This document shows, one piece after another, positions 20,550-30,497 of a stretch of DNA of 64,000 bases. How positions within the stretch are numbered: position 1 is the stretch's first letter; every line of letters begins with the position of its first letter. Below the pieces are notes generated by a model that was not told the origin of the DNA, did no database searches, and worked only from the letters and a program-made list of their open reading frames with translations. The stretch comes from Paenibacillus sp. CC-CFT747 (lineage in GTDB: Bacteria > Bacillota > Bacilli > Paenibacillales > NBRC-103111), in the NCBI GenBank assembly GCA_030323305.1, contig CP106741.1:811001-875000 (forward strand). The letters are read 5' to 3'. Position numbers and translations under genes: made by a program.

Positions 20550-22172
20550 TTACTTTTTCTGAGCCTGCTTGTAGCGGTCCAGCCCCTTCTGGTAAATCTC
20601 CATCAGCTTGTCGAGGCCCATGTCCTTCACCTGCTTCACATAGGCGTCCCAGCTCTTGTCGACATTGCCGTCCACGAGGAACTTCGCCCGCTGGGTATTA
20701 ACGAATTTAAGCAAATCCGGCTCGATTTTGTTGATTTGGTCCAATTCCTCCGGCAGGAAGAAGAGGCTTGGGTAATTTTCTTTTTCCATGAAAGGCTCGT
20801 AAACCTTCTCCAGGTCCTGCTTGCGCTGCTTTGCGCGCGGCTCCATCTCGACAATGCCCTGGAAGTCTTCCTTCGTGATGACGCCGGCACCGTTCGGAGC
20901 CACCTGCTGGCGGTATTCGCCCATCGACTTGCCCCCGGGAACCGGCAGGTTGACCAACTTGCCGTTCGCATCCTTCTTGTAAACGAGATCGATCGGGCCC
21001 CAATGGATCTGTGCCGCCATGTAAGGCTCATACTGCTGGTCGATCCAGCGCATCGTGACCTCCGGGTTCTTGTTCGCCTTCGTGATGACGAAGGTGCCTT
21101 TGGCCGGGCCGCCGCCGTTGCCGCGTCCGATCGTCTTCTTGCCGGCCGGTCCTGTCAAAGGAGGAACAAGAGCATAGTCCTTGGCCCGGTCGGGTCCGAC
21201 GACTTCTTCAATCTCCCACCAGACGAAAGAGCCGAGTGTTTCGGCCGGGGTTTTGCCCTTGGCCAAATATTGCGGAGCCTGCTGCGTAAACGATTCGGGA
21301 TCGATTAGCCCTTGTTTGTACCACTTCTCGTTGAAATAAGTTAGCGCTTCCTTGTATTCCGGCTGAATGGCCGTGAAGATCACCTTGCCGTCCCTCACGA
21401 TCCGGTGCTCCGTATTGTCCGGCATTCCGAAGGCTCCGAACAGCCCTCCGATGTCCATGCACCAGCCCATATGCATGAAGCTGAGCGGAATTTCGTCGGC
21501 TTTGCCGTTGCCGTTCGGGTCCTTGGTCTTGAAGGCGACAAGGGCGTTGGTGTAGTCGTCGAGTGTCTTCGGCATGGGTAGGTTCAGCTTATCCAGCCAG
21601 GTCTTGTTGATGACGTGGAAGAACGGGTTCGTGCCGAGCTCGTTCTCCTCCCAGGAGGGAAGGCCGTAAATATGACCGTCCGGCGCGGTGATCGCGGCCT
21701 TGATATCCGGCCTTTTCTCGAGCAGCTTCGTCAGGTTGGGCGCGTAATCCGCAATCAGCTTCTCAAGGGGCTTGATCGTGCCGTCTTTGCCGTAGGTGAC
21801 GAGCTCGTAGTCCGAGAAGTTCGCCCCATAGAAGGCATCGGGGAGATCGCCGCTTGCGAGCAGCAGATTCTTTTTCTCCGCGTAATCCGTGTCGGGAATG
21901 TTGTTCCAGGAAATTTGCACGTTCGTTGCCTGCTCCAAGCGCTTGAAGATCTCCATTTGCCCGTATTCGGGGGCGAGAGGAGCCTTCGGCGCCACCAGCT
22001 TGAGGGTGACCTTGTCTTTGACGATCGGCAGTCCTTCCTTGTTGACCGCTGCCGCGGTGTCCGGCGAGGCTGTGCCTTTGGTGCTGTCATCCGATTTGCT
22101 GCAGCCCGCAAGGGCCGTCGTCACTGTCAGCGCCATGCCGAGTGCAACCGTGAATCCTTTTCTCATGTTCAT
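20550..22172 (-). CDS. Sugar ABC transporter substrate-binding lipoprotein (LipO/YtcQ-like)
   Basis: 540 residues, intact. The signal peptide GFTVALGMALTVTTALAGC ends in a lipobox, so the mature protein is lipid-anchored on the outer face of the membrane. The body has the extracellular solute-binding protein fold seen in the LplA/YtcQ group (LLLASGDLPDAFYGAN, DPNGNGKADEIPLSF, KWYKQGLIDPESF). GGAGGG lies three bases before the first ATG and nine before the second, so the second ATG (22166) may be used. It follows the two permease genes. With two GH32 enzymes and a fructokinase downstream, the ligand is probably a fructo-oligosaccharide. Confidence 0.9.
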   Translation of the reverse strand: MNMRKGFTVALGMALTVTTALAGCSKSDDSTKGTASPDTAAAVNKEGLPIVKDKVTLKLVAPKAPLAPEYGQMEIFKRLEQATNVQISWNNIPDTDYAEKKNLLLASGDLPDAFYGANFSDYELVTYGKDGTIKPLEKLIADYAPNLTKLLEKRPDIKAAITAPDGHIYGLPSWEENELGTNPFFHVINKTWLDKLNLPMPKTLDDYTNALVAFKTKDPNGNGKADEIPLSFMHMGWCMDIGGLFGAFGMPDNTEHRIVRDGKVIFTAIQPEYKEALTYFNEKWYKQGLIDPESFTQQAPQYLAKGKTPAETLGSFVWWEIEEVVGPDRAKDYALVPPLTGPAGKKTIGRGNGGGPAKGTFVITKANKNPEVTMRWIDQQYEPYMAAQIHWGPIDLVYKKDANGKLVNLPVPGGKSMGEYRQQVAPNGAGVITKEDFQGIVEMEPRAKQRKQDLEKVYEPFMEKENYPSLFFLPEELDQINKIEPDLLKFVNTQRAKFLVDGNVDKSWDAYVKQVKDMGLDKLMEIYQKGLDRYKQAQKK

Positions 22173-22258
22173 GATCCCTCCGTTTGTCTAACGAACCTAA
22201 CCATCTATAATCCACCCGAGAGGCCTGGCCCGGGGAATTATCATACGAATGAAGCTGC

Positions 22259-23157
22259 TTAGCCTTTGATCGAACCGATCATCACGCCTTTGACAAAATA
22301 CCGCTGAAGGAACGGGTAGAGCACCAGAAGAGGCAGGCTCGCTACGATAATGACGCCGTATTTGATAAGCTCGGTTACCCTGAGCTTCGCCGCGTACGAT
22401 TCCACGTCCACCATCATGCTCGAATTCACCTGGTTCTGAACGAGGATGTTCCTCAGCACGAGCTGAAGGGGTACTTGGCTTGGTCGCTCAAGTAGATCAG
22501 AGCGTCGAAGAACCCGTTCCAGAACCCGACCACGTGGTACAGCACCATGACGGCGATAATGGGCTTCGACAAGGGCAGGACCATCTGCAGGAAGAATTTC
22601 GTATTCGAGCTTCCGTCGATAAAAGCCGCCTCCCGCATCTCTTCAGGTATGGTACTCTGGAAGAACGTGCGCACAATGATGATGTTAAAGACTCCGGCGG
22701 CACTCGGGATCACCATCGCCCAGATCGTATTGATCATGCCGAGATTCTTTACCAGAAGGTAAGTGGGAATGAGACCGCCGCTGAAGAACATGGTGAGCAT
22801 AAAAAACCACATGAACGCCTGACGCCCGACCAGGTCCTTACGAGACAGAGGGTAGGCGGCCATCAAAGTGAGCGTCACGCTGATGACCGTTCCGACCAGG
22901 GCGTACAGAAGCGAGTTGCCGTAGCCGGTCCAGATGGCGGAATCCTGGAAAATGCGCCGGTATCCGTCCCAAGTGATACCCTGGGGCAGCAGCCAGACAT
23001 CTCCCGCATAAATGCGGTTCGGGTCGCTGATCGAGGCGATGAGGACGAAATACAAGGGATATAGGATCAGCAGCATCCCCACCGTAAGAAGCGAATAATT
23101 CGCGAGATCAAACAGACGATCGCTTCGGCTTCGGCGATTGAGCCTAAAGGCTTTCAT
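22259..23157 (-). CDS. Carbohydrate ABC transporter permease, YtcP type (one suspected frameshift error)
   Basis: About 299 residues with six membrane segments. The EAA loop that contacts the ATPase is EEMREAAFIDGSSNTKFFLQ followed by VLPLSKPIIAVM. The C-terminus PFLQRYFVKGVMIGSIKG is the usual end of CUT1 permeases of this group. The frame breaks near 22466 in CCCC; a fifth C continues YPLQLVLRNILVQNQ. GAAGGAGGCCGTCT precedes the ATG. No ATPase gene is in the window, so a shared MsmX-type ATPase is likely, as known for this family. Confidence 0.9.
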
Positions 23158-23170
23158 AGACGGCCTCCTT

Positions 23171-24127
23171 CTACCACAAGCTGGTTTCGGTTAGTTTTTT
23201 GGCGGCCCGGTTTACGATAACCAGCAGGATAATATTGACTCCCGAATTGAAGAGGCCGATGGCCGCCGACAGGCTGTACTGGGCCTTCTGAATCCCCTGC
23301 TGGTATACATAAGTAGGCAAAATATTGGACGACGTGAAGTTCAGATCGCTCTGCATCAGGAAGGCCTTCTCAAAGCCGACGCTCATGATATTCCCGATCG
23401 CAAGAACAAGCAGAATGACGATGGTGGGCAGAATGCCCGGAATGTCGACATGCCGCACCCGCTTCCATTTGCTCGCTCCGTCCATAATGGCGGCTTCGTG
23501 CAGTTCGGGGCTGATCCCCGCCAGTGCGGCCAGGTAGATAATGGTGGCAAAGCCCGTTTCCTGCCAGATGCCGGACAGGATGTAGAGCGGCCGGAACCAC
23601 CCGGCATCCGCCATGAAGAGGATGGGCTCGCCTCCGAACCAAGAGATCACATGATTGACCAGTCCGCTGTTTGGTGAGAGAAACACATGCAGCATCCCGA
23701 CCAGCACGACGGTGGAAATAAAGTGCGGGGCATAGATGACCGTCTGCACAAACTTCTTGTATCTCTTGGCCATCATCTGATTGAGCATGAGGGCGACGAG
23801 GATAGGGACCGGGAAGGAAAAAAGCAGCGATTGCAGGCTTAAGGAAAGCGTATTGCGGATAACCGGCCAGAACGTATACGACTCAAAAAACTGTATGAAA
23901 TATTTAAAGCCTGCCCACTCGCTTCCCCCGATTCCTTTACTGGGCGAGAAATCCTTAAAGGCAATCTGGACGCCGTACATGGGGTAATACCGAAAAAACA
24001 GATACAGCAGGACGACAGGCAGCAGGAACAGATACAGCTCATAATTTCGTTTGACCCTTTTCCAGGTCCCCCGGGACGACCGGACTCTCTCCTTCTTGCC
24101 ATAGACATTGGTTGTGGTCACGCTCAT
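23171..24127 (-). CDS. Carbohydrate ABC transporter permease, LplB type
   Basis: 318 residues, intact, six membrane segments. The EAA motif is ELHEAAIMDGASKWKRVRHV, and YPMYGVQIAFKDFSPSKGI is typical of the LplB group. It is the first gene after the operator-rich promoter, followed after 13 bases by the second permease. It forms the transmembrane channel with that protein for import of the sugar caught by the lipoprotein. AAGAGGTGATTCC precedes the ATG. Confidence 0.92.
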   Translation of the reverse strand: MSVTTTNVYGKKERVRSSRGTWKRVKRNYELYLFLLPVVLLYLFFRYYPMYGVQIAFKDFSPSKGIGGSEWAGFKYFIQFFESYTFWPVIRNTLSLSLQSLLFSFPVPILVALMLNQMMAKRYKKFVQTVIYAPHFISTVVLVGMLHVFLSPNSGLVNHVISWFGGEPILFMADAGWFRPLYILSGIWQETGFATIIYLAALAGISPELHEAAIMDGASKWKRVRHVDIPGILPTIVILLVLAIGNIMSVGFEKAFLMQSDLNFTSSNILPTYVYQQGIQKAQYSLSAAIGLFNSGVNIILLVIVNRAAKKLTETSLW

Positions 24128-24142
24128 GGAATCACCTCTTCT

Positions 24143-24181
24143 ATATTAAAACGCTTGCAAGCGAATTTGAAACGTTTCCAA
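24143..24181 (-). promoter_or_regulatory. Fructan operon promoter with two operators
   Basis: On the minus strand TTCAAA (24166-24171) and TAATAT (24143-24148) are spaced 17. The perfect palindrome CGCTTGCAAGCG (24152-24163) fills the spacer, and TTGAAACGTTTCCAA (24167-24181) covers the -35. The first has the form of a LacI-family operator. The second fits both a LacI-type operator and the CcpA cre consensus. Both would block initiation. Confidence 0.75.
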
Positions 24182-24231
24182 TTTTGAGGAAGGAAATGGA
24201 TCGAATCGCCATCCCTTCCCTTGCCCTGCCG

Positions 24232-25198
24232 TCAGGTCGTTTCTCCCGGCCGGAATTCCACCGGAATGCGGTAGGTTTCGTTCTCCAGTTCTTCACCTTC
24301 CATTCGCCGGAACAACAGCTTAACCGCTGTACGCGCCATCTCCTCAACCGGCTGCCGGATCGTCGACAGAACCGGATGAAAGTACGGGTGATCCTGAATG
24401 CCGTCATATCCGATCACCTTGACGTCCTCCGGCACCCGGATGCCCAGGCGGCGGGCCCTGTCGATATACTTGGCGGCGAACATATCCGTAATGGCGAACA
24501 CCCCGTCCGCCTCCCGGTGAAGAGAGAAACCGGTCAAAATAGGCATCGTCATCCAGCACCGGATCGGGCTGTTCATAAACGGCGTACTCGACTCCGAGCC
24601 TTTCGGCCTCCTCAACAAAGCCCTCCTTGCGAAACAGCGTTTCGCTAAATGCCTGAGGAACGGTCCCCATGAACACCGGCTTCTTGGCTCCCGCCTTAAC
24701 CAGCTCCGTGAGGGCTATCCGCCCTCCTTCCCGGTTATCCGAAGTCACGCAGGTAATCTTCTTGCTGAAGTGACGGTCGATGCTGACGATAGGGATCTCT
24801 GAGGTGATATCGTTGTCGATATCGTTATAGGTGATCCCAAGCACCCCGGCGACCTTGTTCTGCCGCAGCATATCCAGATAATACAGTTCCTTCTCCGGCT
24901 TGCCTCCGCTGTTGCACAGCATCAGCTTGTAGCCCTCCCGGTCCAGTTCGTCTTCTATATAATAAGCAAGCTCCGAGAAAAACGGATGCCAGATGCTCGG
25001 CAGCAGAAGCGCGACCATCTTGGATTTCTGCATTTTGAAATTCCGGGCTACTTCATTCGGAACGTAATTCAGCTCGCGGATGGCTTCGGTCACCTTGCGC
25101 CGGGTCTCCGGCTTTACCGCTCCGGTGTTGTTGATTACCCTTGAGACCGTTCCGACCGCAACGCCGGCCAAGGTTGCGACATCTTTAATGCTCGACAT
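24232..25198 (-). CDS. LacI-family regulator of the fructan operon (suspected 2-base sequence error)
   Basis: About 322 residues. The N-terminus SSIKDVATLAGVAVGTVSRV is a LacI helix-turn-helix, with the hinge NYVPNEVARNFKMQKS. The sensor domain has VALLLPSIWHPFFSELAYYI and the hallmark VKVIGYDGIQDHPYFHPVLS. The frame breaks near 24530. Two more T in the TTT run give YFDRFFSLHREADGVFAITD and join the halves; one base less would also do. GGAGGCGTAAGC precedes the ATG. It lies just upstream of the fructan transporter operon, whose promoter and its own promoter both carry TTGGAAACG/CGTTTCAA sites, so it probably controls both. Confidence 0.88.
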
Positions 25199-25228
25199 GC
25201 TTACGCCTCCATCCTTGCTTATGAGCGT

Positions 25229-25279
25229 ATCATACCATCATATTGGAAACGTTTCAATGACTTTTTGGAAACGTTTCAA
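25229..25279 (-). promoter_or_regulatory. Promoter of the fructan LacI gene with two operators
   Basis: On the minus strand TTGAAA (25252-25257) and TATGAT (25229-25234) are spaced 17. TTGGAAACGTTTCAA occurs twice (25243-25257 and 25265-25279), with centres 22 bases apart, about two helical turns. The nearer copy covers the -35. The sites match LacI-type operators and also the cre consensus. Confidence 0.75.
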
Positions 25280-25715
25280 ATTATTTTGTGCGCTTCTTGT
25301 TCCCGCTCTCTCTTTACGGGAGGACCAGCGGCTGTTCGGTCTGATCCTCCTTGCATGGAGGCCTTATAGTGGCTGGGTTCCCTTCTCCTTACCCGCTTCC
25401 GGGCGGTAAATTTTGGTTATCCACCCAAAATAACGGCTATTGACCATTGGTAGATCATGACGACCCGGCTGCTGCTAAAGACCCTACTGATGCGTATGAC
25501 ACCGCCTTCACCTTCAACCGCTGCCTTGTCCTGTTAAATTCACGGGCTAACGAACTTACAGTTTATCACAGTGACAGGCGATTTTGCCCAATGCTAGTAT
25601 TTGTGTTGCAGCTGCAAGCTTTCATTGCATTTTCATAATCACAAACCATGTGCACACCCGGGGCTACCGGGGACCGGTTACTATTATCGTTATCCAATAG
25701 GAGGAGTTCGAACAA
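25280..25715. other. Intergenic region without a gene
   Basis: It lies between the divergent fructan LacI and GH3 genes. I see no coding frame with a ribosome site until the TTG of the GH3 gene. An imperfect hairpin (GGAGGACCAGC near 25319 against GATCCTCC near 25342) is present. No promoter stands out, though the operators just to the left could also serve the GH3 gene. Confidence 0.5.
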
Positions 25716-28390
25716 TTGAAGTGGAAATGGAAATTCCCCGTCTTCTGGCTTTGACAGCCCTTGTGCTCACGACAACAGCCTCTCCCTATCTGAATACGGC
25801 ATCCGCTGCGGGTACCGATGACCATCCGTGGATGAACAAGTCTCTTCCCGCTGAGAAACGGACAGCGCTGCTATTGAAGAATATGACGCTGGATGAGAAG
25901 GTGTCGTTTGTTACAGGCGACGTCAATAACTTTTTCGGCTTCTATAACAAAGACCTGAGCCGGCTGGGCATCCCCGCCCTGACCATGGCGGACGGCCCGG
26001 CCGGTGTCCGGATTGCCGATCCCAATGTGCAGGACAAGAAATCGACGGCGCTCCCCGCTCCCATCGCCCTTGCGGCCACATGGGACACGGCAGCGGCCAA
26101 GAAGTACGGCACCTTGATCGGCAGCGAAGCTTTTAATACGACGCATAATGTCATTCTGGGGCCTGGGCTTGACATCGCCCGTCTTCCTTGGGGAGCCCGA
26201 AACTTTGAATCGCTCGGGGAAGATCCCTTGCTTCAATCAAAGCTGGCTTCGGAATACGTGAACGGCGTTCAAACGAGCCCGGTTATCGCAACGGCCAAGC
26301 ATTATCTTGCCAACAACCAGGAAACCGAGCGGTTCACGACGAACGCCAACGTGAGCGAGCGGGCCATCCAGGAAGTCTATGCCCGCCCTTTTGCGGCAGC
26401 GATTAAGGATGCCCATCTTGGCTCGGTCATGTGCTCGTTTAACAAAATCAACGGGGAATCCGCCTGCGAGAACAAAACCTTGCTCACTGATGTCCTGAAG
26501 AAAGGACTCGGCTTCCAAGGATTTGTCATGAGCGACTACGGCGCTAACCTCAGCACGGTGGCATCGGCAAAAGCCGGACTGGATATCGAGACGCCCGGCG
26601 ACCCGTTCGGTTTATGGGGAGCCAAGCTGAAGAAGGCGGTCGATGACGGTCAAATCAGCGAGACCCTTCTCGATGACAAAGCCTCCCGGATCCTGACGCA
26701 GATGTTCCAGAAAGGGCTGTTCGACAACCCGGTTCAGAACGTCCGCATTCCGGCTCAAAAGGACGGAGCCGCTGCCCGTCAGCTGGCCGAGGAGAGCATG
26801 GTTCTGCTGCAGAACCGCAGCCAGACGCTGCCGCTTAAGGCCAATGAGCTGAAGTCCCTTGCGGTTATCGGCCCGGATGCGGATAACGCTTCGGCCGCCG
26901 GAGGCGGAAGCTCCCTGGTTTTGCCGACCTACACGGTCAGCCCGCTGGAGGGGATTACGAACCGCGCCGGCAAGAACGTCAAAGTAAGCTACGCGCCGGG
27001 AACCGATCCTATTTCCTCGGCGGATGTTATCTCGGGTCCTTCGGCCGTCCCATCGGCGGTGCTGGCTCCTCCCGGAGCAAAAGACGGCCAGACGGGCTTG
27101 AAGGCCGAATTCTGGACCAATGCCTCGATGAACGGCGAGCCCAAACGGGTAAATGTTGACCCGCAGGTCAATATGAATCTGGGCTTCTACAACTTCGGAG
27201 GCTTCAACGCCCAGTCCCCGAAGCTGCCGGTGATCCCGGGCGTTTTTAACGGCACGATGTCGGCCCGCTGGACAGGCAGCATCACCGCGCCGAAATCCGG
27301 CAGCTACAAGCTGTCCCTTACGGCACTCGGCTCGAGCGAGCTGTATCTGGACGGCAAGCTGCTGGTGAAGAACGAAGGCAAGACCCTGCAAACGATCAAA
27401 GCGGATGTGGAGCTGAAGGAAGGCGAGAAGCACAACATCCGTATGGAATACCGCACGGATTCGCCTAGCCACAGCCGGCTCGTCGGCGCCCAAATCCGGT
27501 TTGGCTGGGAGCCTCCGGCTGACACGGTCGATTCCCGCATTCAGGAAGCGGTCAATTTGGCCAAGAAGTCGGATGCCGCCGTCATTGTGACCCGCACCTA
27601 TGATGCCGAGGGCTTCGTGGACCGGTCGGACTTGGATCTTCCTAACAACCAGGAACGCTTGATCCAGGCCGTGGCCAAGGCCAATCCGAAGACGGTTGTC
27701 GTCTCCATGAGCGGCCGCGCCGTTCAAATGGACGGCTGGAAATCCGATGTGAATTCCATCGTTCAGGCATGGTTTGCCGGACAAGAGCAGGGCAACGCGA
27801 TCGCCCGTGTGCTGTTCGGTGACGTTAACCCATCCGGTAAGCTTCCGGTGACGTTCCCGGTTAACGAAGACCAGACGCCGGTATCGACCAAAGCGCAGTT
27901 CCCCGGCGTGAACGGGGAAGGCTCTTATTCCGAAGGAGTATTCGTAGGCTACAAAGGCTACGAAAAGGAAGGACTGACGCCGGCCTTCCCATTCGGTCAC
28001 GGCCTCTCCTACACCACCTTTGACTACCGGAATTTGAAGGTCAAGGTCAGCAACCCGAACAAGGACAAATCGAGCAGCGATCCGGACGTTCAAGTGTCGC
28101 TGCATCTGCGCAATACCGGCGGCAAAGCCGGCTCCGAGGTAGTGCAGGTGTACGCCGGCAAGCTTCCGACCCAAGTCGATACCCCAGCCAAACAGCTGGC
28201 CGGCTTTGCCAAAGTGACGCTTTCGCCGGGCAAGCAGACAAAGGTCGACGTGAAGCTGGACCCTAAGGCTCTGTCCTACTGGGATGAGAAAACTCACCAA
28301 TGGGTTACCCCATCCGGTGAAGTGCCTATCTATGTCGGCAGCTCGTCTTCGGACATCCGGCTCGAAGGCAAGGTTAAGAACGGCAAGTAA
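25716..28390 (+). CDS. Secreted GH3 beta-glucosidase with PA14 insert (one suspected frameshift error near the start)
   Basis: About 891 residues. The best start is TTG nine bases after GGAGGAG, reading MKWKWKFPVFW; one extra T near 25753 joins it to LTALVLTTTASPYLNTASAA, a complete signal peptide. The GH3 N-domain (MTLDEKVSFVTGD, GPGLDIARLPWGARNFES, TAKHYLANNQE, NKINGESACEN) carries the nucleophile Asp in FVMSDYGAN. The C-domain is interrupted by a PA14 module (GLKAEFWTNASMNGEP, GSYKLSLTALGSSELYLDGK). A fibronectin-III-like tail follows (GGKAGSEVVQVYAGKL). It would remove terminal glucose or xylose from plant oligosaccharides outside the cell. It is divergent from the fructan locus, so joint control is possible but unproven. 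Confidence 0.9.
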
Positions 28391-28493
28391 CCCTTCCGGC
28401 CCCCATCCGTTTTTAGCCCCCGCTAAAGACAGAAGAGGACCGGCACTCCCGAAGGACCCCCTGTCGGAAAGCCGGAGTCGGGTCTAGGGAATG

Positions 28494-28536
28494 CACGAGT
28501 GTCAAAGGCAATTGAGCCTTGGCACTCGTGTTTTTT
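28494..28536 (+). terminator. Intrinsic terminator after the GH3 gene
   Basis: CACGAGTGTCAAAGGC pairs with GCCTTGGCACTCGTG (a nearly perfect 15-pair stem), followed by six T. Confidence 0.92.
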
Positions 28537-28590
28537 ATGCGGGCAGGCGTCCCTCATGACTTCCCTATGACCAAGAATGTTACCCGTCAT

Positions 28591-28627
28591 GTGACGATGG
28601 TGACTTTATTCTCGTGACTTTCTTCCC
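28591..28627 (+). promoter_or_regulatory. Direct repeats GTGACTTT before the LiaF-like gene
   Basis: GTGACTTT occurs at 28600 and 28614, 14 bases apart, with a related GTGACGAT at 28591. They lie 50-80 bases before the start codon. Spaced direct repeats of this kind are often bound by response regulators. No clear -10/-35 pair is seen. Confidence 0.35.
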
Positions 28628-28673
28628 TTAAGATAGAAACCATAAAGGTAAGCGCGAAAGGGGAAAGAAAGAA

Positions 28674-29857
28674 ATGCCTGTTAAGTCAAACAAAACAGTG
28701 CTCGGCTTGGCTGCTGTGGCGATCGGAGTTCTGCTCCTGCTGTCGAAGCTCCTGCCCTCCGGATGGGGAATATGGTTTGCCGGAAACTGGAGTATCCTGG
28801 GGGCGGTCTTGGTCTTAGGGGAGGCTGGATGCTGCTCCGGGCTTGGGACCGCTACCGTTCCGGTCAATACCGGGTAGGCCGTTTTACGACGGGCGGCGTG
28901 CTGGTGCTGCTCGGTCTGATGCTGAACCTGGACCGCTGGAGCGGATGGGAGGGCACCGCCGCTCTGCTCTCCTACTGGCCGGTTGTGCTGATTGCCTATG
29001 GGGCAGAAGCGCTGCTTGTTAAACGGGAGGACCGAAAAATATCCTACGATGTCTCCGGTGCCTTTCTCGTCTTCCTCGTTTGCTCAGCTATAGCGGTTAC
29101 GGCCTTTACCGGAAGCCTCATCCGTTCGGTTGCCTGGGGCGGCGCCAAGGTAGAAGGCGACCCGATCGTGACCTCCGCTTCCGGCTTGAAGGGACTCGAT
29201 ATCCGGGGAACGGCGGGCCGCATAACGCTTGAGCCTTCTCAGGACGGCCAAGTGACCGTTACCCCCGTCTACCATACGGGGTGGGGCAAACGGACCGAAA
29301 CCCGCCGGCCTGATTTGAAGATCCGGCCGGACGGCGGTACACTCCTCGTTTCCTCGGAGATCCCTTCCTCCGGAAACTGGTTCTCGGACAAGAATTCCGG
29401 CGTGGACCTGTACATCACCGCTCCTCCTTCCCTGCTGGTTGAGGTGAGCAACGAAGTCGGGGAGATTTCCATCAGCGGCTTCGATCAGGTTAAGAGCGTG
29501 AGCGGCGAAGTCGGCAGGATCTCGCTTAAGGATTCCAAGGGACGGGCGGATGTCCGTCTTTCCGTGGGCGCCATCGACATCGAAGGGTTCACCGGCGGCT
29601 TGACGGTAGATCATGAAGTCGGCCGGATCCGGGCCAGCGGAGAGCCCGATCAGGATTGGGACTTTGCCACGGAATTGGGCAGCGTGGAGGTCGACGTCCC
29701 TGAGAATGGAAGCTACCGCTACACCTTCTCCTCCGAGCTGGGGAGCGTGGACCGTCATGGCAACCAGTTTGACGGCAATGAAGGCAGCCTTAACGGCGGA
29801 ACGCATGGCCTCACCGTCCGTACGAGCGTAGGCTCGGTGGATGTGAGAACGCACTAA
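28674..29857 (+). CDS. LiaF/DUF4097-like membrane protein (one suspected frameshift error)
   Basis: About 394 residues. The N-terminal third has about four membrane helices in the LiaI/DUF5668 style (TVLGLAAVAIGVLLLLSKLL, GGVLVLLGLML, LLSYWPVVLIAYGAEALL, GAFLVFLVCSAIAVTAF). The C-terminal part is an extracytoplasmic beta-solenoid of the DUF4097 kind with repeating short strands (VEVSNEVGEISISGF, VKSVSGEVGRISLKDS, LTVDHEVGRIRASGE, FATELGSVEVDVPENG). The frame breaks near 28818 in GGGG and one more G continues GGGWMLLRAWDRYR. GAAAGGGGAAAGAAAGAA precedes the ATG. Related proteins work in cell-envelope stress sensing; a role here is inferred. Confidence 0.75.
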
Positions 29858-29891
29858 GGCGGCGCCTTGGCGGGTCCCCTGCCTTAAGAAT

Positions 29892-29932
29892 CACCTCTAT
29901 TCGGGCTTTTGTCCCGGAGGGAGGTGTTTTTT
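29892..29932 (+). terminator. Intrinsic terminator after the LiaF-like gene
   Basis: CACCTC pairs with GAGGTG around an inner CGGG/CCCG helix, followed by six T. It is 35 bases after the stop. Confidence 0.85.
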
Positions 29933-30104
29933 GATTCTTTGTTCACAAATTAGACACACGTCCCCCAGGACCTTTTTCGTTTAAAAGGCAGACAGGCAGG
30001 GTAAATCATTACTAAACAAGCACCAACCTGTATATCTTAATAGAAACCGGCCTTACATAGCTCTGCCGCTCATAACCAGACGTTAATCCATGGGAGGAAT
30101 CGCA

Positions 30105-30287
30105 ATGGGAAGAAGAACCGATGAAGTGAAGGAAAGCCTGCTCGAAATGGTTCACATCTACAAGCCGAAGGATGCCCGCCGCTTCGTGAACGACTTCGTC
30201 CGGAAGTATCGGATTACGAAGGGCTATGAGGATGAACTCACGAATCTGGTCAAGGGCGAGCTCAGCAAAATGAACCTTTCCGTCTAA
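30105..30287 (+). CDS. Small hypothetical protein (60 residues)
   Basis: GGGAGGA lies six bases before this ATG, which is preferred over the in-frame ATG 15 bases upstream that falls on the ribosome site. The protein is highly charged and helical (GRRTDEVKESLLEMVHIYKP, DARRFVNDFVRKYRITKGYE), without membrane segments or cysteines. I do not recognise the family. A good terminator follows, so it forms its own transcription unit. The composition would suit a small cytoplasmic binding protein, but no function is proposed. Confidence 0.7.
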   Translation: MGRRTDEVKESLLEMVHIYKPKDARRFVNDFVRKYRITKGYEDELTNLVKGELSKMNLSV

Positions 30288-30324
30288 CGACAACGGCGAA
30301 AGGCTCCATCCTAAACGAACCGAC

Positions 30325-30367
30325 AGGACTTTTCCTCCGCATCATGGCGGCGGGAGAAGTCCTTTTT
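30325..30367 (+). terminator. Intrinsic terminator after the small protein
   Basis: AGGACTTTTCC pairs with GGGAGAAGTCCT (one wobble or mismatch), followed by five T. Confidence 0.8.
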
Positions 30368-30497
30368 ATGTGAAGAGCGGCCCCCGTCTCTCTATTCCTT
30401 AACGGTCTCACGAGAGGAAGCAACCGCAAGCGGAATAACAACAAAAAGAACGGCTTCCCGGTATCCCGGAAAACCGTTCTTCTTAAGGGCAAGCCAC

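Noticed and set aside
26612..28300. Open minus-strand frame of 562 codons inside the GH3 gene
   Set aside because: Shadow of the GH3 coding frame; no start signals and no family features.
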